Positions 1-5,350 of a stretch of DNA of 8,324 nt are shown here, in pieces (position 1 is the first letter of the stretch; each line of letters opens with the position of its first letter). Source of the DNA: Streptomyces katrae (lineage in GTDB: Bacteria > Actinomycetota > Actinomycetes > Streptomycetales > Streptomycetaceae); contig NZ_JZWV01000194.1 of assembly GCF_000966975.1 (NCBI RefSeq), forward strand, positions 1 to 8,324, given 5' to 3'. The position numbers were made by a program, and so were the translations under genes. Below the pieces are notes generated by a model. The model worked only from the letters and a program-made list of their open reading frames with translations. It was not told where the DNA came from and searched no databases.

Positions 1-2
1 GC

Positions 3-824
3 CTACGCCCCCGCCCCCAGACGCACCGCCGCCAGGACCGGGAGGTGGTCCGTTGCCGTGCGGAGGTCGGTGGTGGGGAGGCCCGTGGGGACGCCGCAGG
101 CCAGGACTTCGACGCTCGGGGAGGCGAACAACGCGTCGATGCGGAGGGAGGCGAACACCGCGTCGATGCGGCGGGACGGGGCCGCCGAGGGGAAGGTGTC
201 CGCGCCGCCCCACGGGGCGGTCGTCCAGCAGTCCTGGAGGGTGTCCGACAGGCGGGTGAAGGCGGGGCCGCCCGGGGCTTCGTTGACGTCGGCGGCGGCG
301 ATCACGTGCGGGGCGTCCAGGGCTGCGGCCCGTTCCAGGAGGAGCTCGGCCTGAGCGGCGCGTTCGGTCGCGTCCAGGGAGAGGTGGGCGCTGACGACCC
401 CCACCCTCGCCGCCCCGAAGCGGACCACCGCCGTGGCGAAGCCGCGCCGGTGGAGTCCGGGGGTGAGCGGGAGCAGGACGTCCTCCGTGCGCTCCACGAA
501 CGCCCGGAGCGAGCACAGCAGCAGCGGCCCCGCCGCCGTGGCCCCGCCGCCCAGGACCACCAGGTCGGTCTTGGCGGCCAGCCGGGCGGCGTGCTTGCGC
601 CAGCGGAAGAAGCGCGGCGCCTCCTGGATGAGGACCAGGTCCGGCGCGCAGGCCCGGATCACCCGGGCCAGCGCCTCCTCGTCGTCGCGCATCGAGCGGA
701 CGTTGTAGCCGAGGACCCGGATCACGGCGGAACCGTCCGGTTCCGTCCGGGACCGGGGCAGTGCGTCGGGCACCGCGTCGGCGTCGGGCAGTGGCTGGGG
801 CGGGGGCAACGTGTCAGGCACCAT
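3..824 (-). CDS. Endonuclease/exonuclease/phosphatase (EEP) family protein
   Basis: A 273-residue protein of the metal-dependent EEP fold (DNase I, exonuclease III and sphingomyelinase-like phosphodiesterases). The family motifs occur in order: GYNVRS (N41), LIQEAP (E68, metal ligand), SAHLS (H147), ADVNE (D179, N181) and the terminal TDHLPV (D259, H260, catalytic His). The substrate cannot be told from sequence; the gene has no obvious nuclease partner. Residues 1-33 are a Pro/Asp-rich leader outside the domain, and no clear Shine-Dalgarno precedes the ATG at 824, so the true start is uncertain. A GTG at 725 (V34) would begin right at the domain but also lacks a ribosome binding site. I see no convincing signal peptide. 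Residues 219-235 contain an in-frame tandem duplication, RIDAVFASL then RIDALFASP, around a conserved motif. The TAG stop lies at 3-5, so the gene is complete. It lies downstream of glkA on the same strand but behind a strong hairpin, so it is probably transcribed separately. Confidence 0.88.
   Translation of the reverse strand: MVPDTLPPPQPLPDADAVPDALPRSRTEPDGSAVIRVLGYNVRSMRDDEEALARVIRACAPDLVLIQEAPRFFRWRKHAARLAAKTDLVVLGGGATAAGPLLLCSLRAFVERTEDVLLPLTPGLHRRGFATAVVRFGAARVGVVSAHLSLDATERAAQAELLLERAAALDAPHVIAAADVNEAPGGPAFTRLSDTLQDCWTTAPWGGADTFPSAAPSRRIDAVFASLRIDALFASPSVEVLACGVPTGLPTTDLRTATDHLPVLAAVRLGAGA
119..171. repeat. 27-bp in-frame tandem duplication inside the EEP gene
   Basis: Positions 119-144 and 146-171 match with a 27-bp period and one mismatch (A at 131, C at 158). 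It duplicates nine codons, giving two RID-A-V/L-FAS units in the EEP-family protein. Most relatives, as I know the family, have a single RIDxVF unit at this place. Confidence 0.9.
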
Positions 825-839
825 GCCCGCAAGATACGC

Positions 840-878
840 AGCCGCCCGCCGCTCCCACAGGGGGCGCGGCGGGCGGCT
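840..878 (-). terminator. Strong hairpin between glkA and the EEP gene
   Basis: Positions 840-852 pair perfectly with 866-878 (13 bp, nearly all G/C) around a 13-nt loop. The stem begins 46 nt after the glkA stop. No U-tract follows, which is common for actinobacterial terminators. A second small hairpin (889-894 with 898-903, 3-nt loop) lies between it and glkA. The large stem ends only 15 nt before the EEP ATG, so it could instead or also affect translation of that gene. Confidence 0.6.
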
Positions 879-924
879 CCAGAGCTCTCCGAGCGGGGCT
901 CGGCCCCCGCTGGTCGCGGTGGGC

Positions 925-1866
925 TCAGCCCTGGCGGGCCAGGTCGGCCGCGCCCACCAGGCCGGCCTTTCCGCCGAGCTGCGCGGCGAGGACCTGCGCG
1001 TGCGGCCGCCAGGCGCCGCCGATCAGCCAGCGCTTGAAGGACTTGCGGATGGGGTCGAGGACGAGGTCGCCCTCGTCGGAGACCCCGCCGCCGACGATGA
1101 ACGCCGACGGGTCGAAGAGGGAAGCCAGGTCGGCGAGGCCCGCGCCGGCCCAGCGGGCCAGCTCGCGGAAGGAGTCGACGGCCACCGGGTCGCCCTGGCG
1201 GGCGGCCTGGCTGATGTGCTTGCCCTCGATGCCCTCGGGGGTGCCGTCGCCCAGGCCCAGCAGGACCGTCGCGTTCTCGGGGGTGGCGTTGGCGCGCTGC
1301 TTGGCGTAGCGGACGAGCGCGCGGCCGGAGGCGTACTGCTCCCAGCAGCCCTGGCTGCCGCAGCCGCACAGCAGGCCGTCGGGGACGACCCGGATGTGCC
1401 CGAACTCGGCGGCGACGCCGAAGCGGCCGCGGCGCAGCTTGTTGCCCATGATGATGCCGCCGCCCAGGCCCGTGCCGAGCGTGATGCAGATGACGTCCTC
1501 GTGGCCCTGGCCGGCGCCGAAGCGGTACTCGCCCCAGGCGGCGCAGTTCGCGTCGTTCTCGACGACGACCGGGAGGCCGATGCGCTGTTCGACCTTGTCC
1601 TTGAGCGGCTCGTGCCGCCAGTTGATGTTGGGTGCGAACAGGACGGTCGCCCGCTTGTCGTCCACGTAGCCGGCGGCGCCGATGCCGACGGCTTCGATGG
1701 TGTGGTTGCTGCTGACCTCGGACACGGCGGCGCAGATCGCCTCCGTCACGCCGTCCGCGGTCGGCGGGGTGGGCACCTTGTACGTCTCAAGGATGGTGCC
1801 CTCTTCGTCGACCACGCCGGCCGCGATCTTCGTGCCGCCGATGTCGACGCCGATGGTGAGTCCCAT
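925..1866 (-). CDS. glkA: Glucokinase, ROK family (glucose kinase GlkA)
   Basis: Cytoplasmic ATP-dependent glucose kinase making glucose-6-phosphate; in Streptomyces it is also the key factor in carbon catabolite repression. The 313-residue protein has the ATP phosphate-binding loop DIGGTK (D8-K13), the catalytic Asp in ENDAN (D105), the second phosphate loop LGTGLGGG (130-137), EFGH (H157) and the ROK zinc motif CGCGSQGC (C167, C169, C174). H157 with these three cysteines is the zinc site known from Streptomyces GlkA, at the same numbering. The start is the ATG at 1866 (MGLTIGVDIGG), preceded by GAGGGA at 1875-1870 with short spacing. An in-frame upstream start at 1905 would add 13 residues absent from the family. 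It follows the DUF5304-type gene by 62 bp and is probably read both from upstream and from its own promoter. All expected catalytic residues are present. Confidence 0.97.
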   Translation of the reverse strand: MGLTIGVDIGGTKIAAGVVDEEGTILETYKVPTPPTADGVTEAICAAVSEVSSNHTIEAVGIGAAGYVDDKRATVLFAPNINWRHEPLKDKVEQRIGLPVVVENDANCAAWGEYRFGAGQGHEDVICITLGTGLGGGIIMGNKLRRGRFGVAAEFGHIRVVPDGLLCGCGSQGCWEQYASGRALVRYAKQRANATPENATVLLGLGDGTPEGIEGKHISQAARQGDPVAVDSFRELARWAGAGLADLASLFDPSAFIVGGGVSDEGDLVLDPIRKSFKRWLIGGAWRPHAQVLAAQLGGKAGLVGAADLARQG

Positions 1867-1904
1867 TAGTCCCTCGGTTTTCCGGTCAAGCCCCGCCACG
1901 GCCA

Positions 1905-1910
1905 ACCGTA
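1905..1910 (-). promoter_or_regulatory. Possible -10 element of a glkA promoter
   Basis: Read on the minus strand, 1910-1905 is TACGGT, matching the TAnnnT form of a housekeeping -10. It lies 38 nt before the glkA ATG, which would give a leader of about 30 nt. No convincing TTGAC-like -35 is present at 17-18 nt. Its position in the short gap fits an internal promoter for glkA, but the match is weak. Confidence 0.2.
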
Positions 1911-1928
1911 CCCGAGCCGGGCGGAGTC

Positions 1929-2408
1929 TCAGTCGAGATCGATCCGCTGGGCCGGGCCCTCGTCGGGTCCGCCGTCGTCGGCGCCGGTGCCGGTGTGCTT
2001 GCGGGGGGCCGGGGGTTCGTCCCGGACCCAGCGGCGTTCATGGCTTTCCACGGCCGAGCGGTAGGCGGCGAGCAGTTCCGATCCGGCGGCCGCGAGGTGG
2101 CCGAAGACCTCCGGGTTGCGTTCGATGACGGGCTTGGCGGCGGTCTTGGCCTGGTTGACGAACTGGCGTACGGCGCGCTGGGCGGCCGCGGCGAGCTCCG
2201 GGTTGTTGAGGGCGGAGACCTTGTCGGCGACGGCGCCGATGAGCTTGAACAGTTCCTCGGCGGCGGTGCCGGTGGCTCCCGCGCCCGCCCCCGCGCCCGC
2301 GGCCCGCTCGCGCTCCGCCCGGCGGCGCTCCTGTTCGGCGGCGAGGTCCTCGGCGCAGGCCTTCGCCCAGGCGTCGTCGTCGGTGGGGCGGTCGGTGGCC
2401 TCGCTCAT
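1929..2408 (-). CDS. DUF5304-type protein (SCO2127-like), upstream of glkA
   Basis: A 159-residue, probably cytoplasmic protein with no enzyme motif. Residues 10-40 form a highly charged, Ala/Glu/Arg-rich helix (AWAKACAEDLAAEQERRR). An Ala-Gly linker (AGAGAGAGATG, about 41-51) follows, then a helical core (about 53-125: AAEELFKLIGAVADKVSALNN onward), and a disordered acidic tail. There is no signal peptide or membrane segment. The start at 2408 is supported by AGGAG at 2421-2417 with 8-nt spacing. The resemblance is to the Streptomyces protein encoded just upstream of glkA (SCO2127 in S. coelicolor). From memory of the literature, that region stimulates glucose kinase and glucose uptake activity, and the protein was reported to interact with BldKB; this sequence alone does not show it. 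It sits 62 bp before glkA and 81 bp after the ArsA-like gene, probably in one transcription unit. Confidence 0.85.
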   Translation of the reverse strand: MSEATDRPTDDDAWAKACAEDLAAEQERRRAERERAAGAGAGAGATGTAAEELFKLIGAVADKVSALNNPELAAAAQRAVRQFVNQAKTAAKPVIERNPEVFGHLAAAGSELLAAYRSAVESHERRWVRDEPPAPRKHTGTGADDGGPDEGPAQRIDLD

Positions 2409-2434
2409 GGCGGACTCTCCTGCGGGGCGGCTGC

Positions 2435-2479
2435 GGTAGGGGCTACCTCCGACGTTACCCGAACGGGGGTACGCCGTTC
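2435..2479 (-). other. Two small hairpins in the ArsA/DUF5304 gap
   Basis: In the 81-bp gap, GGTAG (2435-2439) pairs with CTACC (2443-2447), and GAACGG (2461-2466) pairs with CCGTTC (2474-2479) around a 7-nt loop. They may act as an attenuator, a weak terminator or a processing site within the transcription unit. Stems are short (5 and 6 bp), so function is uncertain. Confidence 0.3.
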
Positions 2480-2489
2480 CGGACGTGTT

Positions 2490-3573
2490 TCAGCGCGCCC
2501 GGGGCCACAGCTGCGGGTCGGGGGTGAAGCGGATGCGGAGCACCCCGTCGGTGAGGGCGGCGCCGGAGACGGTGCAGCGGCGCAGGGCGGAGGGGAGGGA
2601 AACGGTCCTGCGGTAGGGGCCGACCGCGAGGTGCAGTTCGTCGCCGCGCCGGATCAGGTCGAGCTCGCTCTTGCGGGCGCGGGGCAGGGGGACCGCCCAG
2701 ACGAGCACTCCGTCCTCGGCGAGCCGGTCCTCGACGGCCCAGCCGGGGCGGGCCGCGGGGGCGGCCGGGGCGGGCTGCGGGGGCGGCCGGGGCGGGGCGG
2801 GGGGCGAGGCCGTCGGCGTGGGCGAGCTCGTCGGGGCGCTCGGGGTCCCGGCCGAGGTGCGCGAGGGGGACCACGGGGGTCTCCCTCTCCCATTCCGCCA
2901 GGTACTTCCGCTGCTGGGCGGCGAGCCCGGCCGTCCAGGAGTCGGCGGAGTCCCTCGGGACGAGCCGGTTGGCCACCAGGTCGTGGACGGGCAGCTCGTA
3001 CAGGGCGAGGCCGAGCGTCCCGGCGCGCAGGGCGGCGTCGGCGGCGGGGCCGGGTTCGGCGACGAGGCGGACCCGGGTGGTGGGGGCCTCGAGTACGGGG
3101 CGCAGGGCGCGGGCCGCCTGGCGCTCCGCGGGCAGCAGGCGGGCCAGGTAGCGGCGCAGCTGGGCGGGGAGGGCGAGGGTGGTCAGGGCCTGGTGCAGCG
3201 GGGGCATGTCCACGACGACGAGGTCGGTGGCGGGGCTGGCTGCGGCCCTGCGCAGGCCGCGGAGCAGGGCGAACTGTTCGGCGCCGGGGAGCTCGGTGAG
3301 TTCCTCGGCGCCGAGGGGGCTGCCGCCGAGCATGCCGAGGAGGGTGGCGCCGCGTTCCTGGAGGGCGGCGAGCTCGGTGCGGAACTCCTCGCCGGAGTCG
3401 ATGCGGGCGAGGCGGAGGCCGTCGGGGGCGGGGGCGTCGCCCGCCGGCCAGGGGTCGTCGGCGCACAGCAGGAGCACGCGCTGCCCGGCGCGGGCCGCGG
3501 CGAGCGCGGTGGCGGCGGCGACGGTGGTGCGGCCTGCGCCTCCGGGGCCGGTGACGAGCAGGGTGTGCGGCAT
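2490..3573 (-). pseudogene. ArsA-like ATPase, frame broken by a 22-bp duplication
   Basis: ArsA/GET3-related P-loop protein, probably cytoplasmic. It starts at ATG 3573, chosen because GGAG at 3583-3580 sits 6 nt upstream; starts at 3597 and 3609 add unrelated residues. The N-terminal ATPase part shows a deviant Walker A, GPGGAGRTT (9-17), a second strand VVVDMPP (D122) and DLVANRLVP (198-206). At about residue 260-270 the frame is lost inside a 22-bp tandem repeat (2742-2796). The C-terminal 83 residues continue in another frame from WAVEDRLAEDGV down to the TGA at 2490; they resemble the ArsA_HSP20-type domain (LPSALRRC, LTDGVL, TPDPQLW). Removing one repeat unit gives an uninterrupted 353-residue protein. 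As written, translation runs on to 2455 with a Pro/Arg-rich tail and loses that domain. Either the gene is broken or phase-variable, or the repeat is a sequencing or assembly error. Relatives include Rv2184c of M. tuberculosis, next to an SRPBCC gene as here. True arsenite transport is unlikely, as no arsenic genes are near. Confidence 0.85.
2742..2796. repeat. 22-bp tandem repeat, about 2.5 copies
   Basis: Positions 2751-2772 and 2773-2794 are 22-bp units differing at one base (C at 2754, T at 2776). A partial copy covers 2742-2750 and two more matching bases follow. The unit is almost pure G/C. Since 22 is not a multiple of 3, the extra copy shifts the frame of the ArsA-like gene. Confidence 0.93.
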
Positions 3574-3660
3574 GCGGTGCTCCGGGTCGTAGATCATCCT
3601 CCGCCGCACGCTACGCCGTCCGCCGCCACGACCGCCCCGGGGGTCCCGGCGCCGCCGCGC

Positions 3661-3687
3661 GGGCTGGAATTTCGCTGAATCCAGCCC
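3661..3687. promoter_or_regulatory. Inverted repeat upstream of the ArsA-like gene
   Basis: GGGCTGGA (3661-3668) and TCCAGCCC (3680-3687) form a perfect 8-bp inverted repeat around an A/T-richer 11-nt centre, in an otherwise G/C-rich gap. It lies about 90-115 bp upstream of the ArsA-like start. It could be an operator in that promoter region, or an extra stem of the adjacent terminator. No clear -35/-10 pair was found nearby. Confidence 0.35.
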
Positions 3688-3692
3688 TCGCC

Positions 3693-3729
3693 GGCGGGGC
3701 TGTTCACAGCCCCGCCTGGGGCCCCCAGG
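3693..3729 (-). terminator. Terminator after the SRPBCC gene
   Basis: Positions 3693-3702 pair perfectly with 3707-3716 (10 bp, 4-nt loop TTCA). A second, overlapping palindrome lies at 3715-3729 (CCTGGGG-C-CCCCAGG). The first base is met 22 nt after the SRPBCC stop. The stem is very stable but lacks a U-tract. It should insulate the ArsA-DUF5304-glkA unit from the gene upstream. Confidence 0.7.
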
Positions 3730-3750
3730 AGGCCCCGCGGAGGGGCAGGG

Positions 3751-4194
3751 TCAGGCGGCCGACTCCACGCGCTTCTTCAGGCCCGCCAGCGCGCGGTCGA
3801 TGATGACCTTCTCCGCCTTGCGCTTGATCATGCCGAGCATCGGGATCTTGACGTCGACGGTCAGCTGGTAGGTGACCTCCGTGCGCCGCCCCCCGTCCAG
3901 CGGGGCGAGCCGGTAGGAGCCGTCCAGCTGGCGCAGCATCTGGGACTTGTGGAGGGTCCAGCTGACCTCGTCCTGGCCCTTCCAGCTGTAGGACAGGGTG
4001 TGGTCGTCCTTGATCGCGCCCGCGTCCAGCAGCAGCCGTACCTTCTCGGCGCGGCCTTCGGCGTCGGTGGACAGCACCTCGGCCTCCTTCACCTCACCGG
4101 TCCACTCCGGGTAGCGGGCGAAGTCGGCGATCACGGCCATGACCTCGGCCGGCGAGGCGTCGATCGTGATGCTCGAGCTGGTGTGTTCCGCCAT
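3751..4194 (-). CDS. SRPBCC (START-like, polyketide cyclase/dehydrase) family protein
   Basis: A 147-residue single-domain protein of the SRPBCC helix-grip fold, a cavity-forming fold that binds lipids or other hydrophobic ligands. It opens with SITIDASPAEVMAVIADFARYP, the usual first strand and helix with the conserved W (YPEWTGEV). The middle has strands such as RAEKVRLLLDAG and TLSYSW, and it closes with the long helix IKRKAEKVIIDRALAGLKKRVE. Length is normal for the family. It closely resembles Rv2185c (TB16.3) of M. tuberculosis as I recall that sequence, including VSWTL, GSYRLAP, TEVTY and the PMxGMxKRKAEK stretch. The ligand is unknown. The start at 4194 is set by a good GGAGGAG at 4209-4203, 8 nt upstream. 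No signal peptide is present, so it is cytoplasmic or at the inner membrane face. A strong terminator follows; the phosphoesterase gene lies 119 bp upstream on the same strand. Confidence 0.9.
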   Translation of the reverse strand: MAEHTSSSITIDASPAEVMAVIADFARYPEWTGEVKEAEVLSTDAEGRAEKVRLLLDAGAIKDDHTLSYSWKGQDEVSWTLHKSQMLRQLDGSYRLAPLDGGRRTEVTYQLTVDVKIPMLGMIKRKAEKVIIDRALAGLKKRVESAA

Positions 4195-4275
4195 CGCGGT
4201 CGCTCCTCCGGGGGAGATTGTTCGGCAAGTGTGCAGGGGCCTCCGGCCGCCGCGTGAAGGCTACCGCGCGTACCG

Positions 4276-4301
4276 GTGCCGCAACTGCGGGACCCCGGCA
4301 C
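4276..4301 (-). terminator. Possible weak terminator after the phosphoesterase
   Basis: GTGCCG (4276-4281) pairs with CGGCAC (4296-4301), and a nested palindrome CCGCA-AC-TGCGG covers 4279-4290. It begins 12 nt after the phosphoesterase stop. The two structures exclude each other in part and there is no U-tract, so the call is tentative. Confidence 0.3.
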
Positions 4302-4313
4302 GTGGCGGCGCGA

Positions 4314-5096
4314 TCACCATTCCAGGGCCCACGGCCTTCCCGTCGCCGCGAAGTGGCCCACGTTCACGCACTCCGTGCCCCCGATCCGCATGCGCCGCGC
4401 CAGCGGCTGGTGCACGTGGCCGAAGAGGGCGTAGCGCGGCCGGGTGCGGCGGATGGCGGCGAGGAGGGCGGCGCTGCCGCGTTCGAAGCGGCGGGCGACC
4501 GTGTCGTAGCAGAGTTCGGGGACCTCCGGCGGGATGTGGGAGCACAGGACGTCGACCTCGCCGAGCGCTTCGACCTTCGCCGCGTACTCGTCCTCGTCCA
4601 CCTCGTAGGGGGTGCGCATGGGTGAGGGCAGGCCGCCGCCGACGAAGCCGAAGACGCGGCCGCCGATCTCCACGCGCTGTCCGTCGAGGACGGTGGTGCC
4701 GGGGCCGGCGTACTCGGGCCAGAGGGCGGGGATGTCGACGTTGCCGTAGGTGGCGTACGTAGGGCTGGGGAAGGCGGCGAACATCTGGGCGTACTGGCGG
4801 CGTACCGCTTCCTCGATCATCCGCTCGCGGTCCAGCCCGTCCCAGAGCCGGCGGCCGAATTCGCGTGCTTCGGTGAAGCGGCGCGCGGTGCGGAGTTCGA
4901 CGATCCGGTGGGCGTTCTCCACGCCGAAGAGGTCGGGGAAGATCCCGCGCGAGTGGTCGGCGTAGTCCAGGAAGAGGACCAGGTCACCGAGGCAGACGAG
5001 GGCGTCGGCGCCGTCGCCGGCCCGGGCGAGGGCGTCGGTGTTGCCGTGGACGTCGCTGACGACGTGGACTCGTGTACGCCTCTTGCTGGCACTCAT
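4314..5096 (-). CDS. Metallophosphoesterase (calcineurin-like) family protein
   Basis: A 260-residue dimetal phosphoesterase. The motif blocks are in order: SDVHGN (D15, H17), CLGDLV (G37, D38), YGNVD, CSHIPPE and FGHVHQP. These are the DxH, GD, GNx(D/E), H and GHxH ligands of the family. The usual GNHD box reads GNVD, so the His that aids leaving-group protonation is replaced; some small family members (the YfcE/MJ0936 type, GNCD) also lack it, so activity is still likely, perhaps on phosphodiesters. The substrate is unknown. There is no signal peptide; it is probably cytoplasmic. The start is taken as ATG 5096 (MSASKRRTRVHVVSDVHGN), because the upstream in-frame extension to 5252 is Arg/Pro-rich and enters the promoter region. 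The ribosome binding site is weak (GGGTGG). The gene is divergent from the acyl-CoA ligase across a 254-bp gap, and co-directional with the SRPBCC gene. Confidence 0.88.
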   Translation of the reverse strand: MSASKRRTRVHVVSDVHGNTDALARAGDGADALVCLGDLVLFLDYADHSRGIFPDLFGVENAHRIVELRTARRFTEAREFGRRLWDGLDRERMIEEAVRRQYAQMFAAFPSPTYATYGNVDIPALWPEYAGPGTTVLDGQRVEIGGRVFGFVGGGLPSPMRTPYEVDEDEYAAKVEALGEVDVLCSHIPPEVPELCYDTVARRFERGSAALLAAIRRTRPRYALFGHVHQPLARRMRIGGTECVNVGHFAATGRPWALEW

Positions 5097-5245
5097 GCCC
5101 GCCACCCTAGGGCGGCCCGTGCCCGGCGGGTAGAGGCGGGCTCGCAGGCGGCCGGACCTGCGGTTACTTCCGAGTCTCGGAGGCGGTCGACTACTGTCGG
5201 CAGCACTGTGGCGACGTTTGCGATGCACGGCGAAGTCCAGAATGT

Positions 5246-5271
5246 GACGCACGGAACATCTGGCCGGTTCC
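5246..5271 (-). promoter_or_regulatory. ECF-sigma-type promoter candidate toward the phosphoesterase
   Basis: On the minus strand, GGAAC (5271-5267) is followed after 17 nt by CGTC (5249-5246). This matches the general ECF sigma pattern of an AAC-containing -35 and a CGT-containing -10 about 16-17 nt apart. It would give a leader of about 140 nt before the phosphoesterase ATG. Assigned by pattern only; the responsible sigma factor is unknown. Confidence 0.4.
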
Positions 5272-5285
5272 CTCTATCGGGAACC
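5266..5285. promoter_or_regulatory. Inverted repeat joining the two divergent -35 elements
   Basis: GGTTCCC (5266-5272) and GGGAACC (5279-5285) form a perfect 7-bp inverted repeat with 6-nt spacing. Each arm holds a GGAAC -35 pointing outward. A third GGAAC at 5253-5257 makes a second, overlapping inverted repeat with the left arm (N9 spacing). The repeat may also be a regulator binding site. Confidence 0.5.
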
Positions 5286-5305
5286 CACTACCGGTGGGTA
5301 ACGTC
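5280..5305 (+). promoter_or_regulatory. ECF-sigma-type promoter candidate for the acyl-CoA ligase
   Basis: GGAAC (5280-5284) is followed after 17 nt by CGTC (5302-5305). A transcript start near 5312 would leave a leader of about 40 nt to the TTG start at 5351. The spacer holds another inverted repeat, ACCCAC-TACCG-GTGGGT (5283-5299), a possible operator. Confidence 0.45.
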
Positions 5306-5337
5306 CGGTCGGTCCACACGGTGGCGATGGCGCCCAG

Positions 5338-5342
5338 AGGAG
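5338..5342 (+). promoter_or_regulatory. Ribosome binding site that sets a TTG start
   Basis: AGGAG at 5338-5342 (within AGAGGAG, 5336-5342) lies 8 nt before TTG at 5351. The alternative in-frame starts GTG 5294, GTG 5321 and ATG 5327 have no such site, and the last two lie just upstream of this one. Confidence 0.8.
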
Positions 5343-5350
5343 CAGCAGTC

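Noticed and set aside
45..1037. Long open frame on the + strand opposite the EEP and glkA genes
   Set aside because: Its translation is Gly/Arg-rich low-complexity sequence with no motif; it is the antisense of two well-supported genes in GC-rich DNA.
2281..2320. Gly-Ala codon repeat in the DUF5304-type gene as a variable-number repeat
   Set aside because: It is a short, imperfect low-complexity linker that stays in frame; common in Streptomyces proteins and no evidence of variability.
2451..2480. ECF-type promoter before the DUF5304-type gene
   Set aside because: GGAAC and CGTC are 21 nt apart on the minus strand, too long for the 16-17 nt expected; kept only as a shared-sequence note.
4258..4284. 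Housekeeping promoter before the SRPBCC gene (TTGCGG, then TAGCCT on the minus strand)
   Set aside because: The spacer is only 15 nt and neither box is a strong match; not enough to list as a feature.
5097..5252. N-terminal extension of the metallophosphoesterase to a GTG at 5252
   Set aside because: The 52 extra residues are Arg/Pro-rich without family resemblance and run into the divergent promoter region; ATG 5096 fits the family start.
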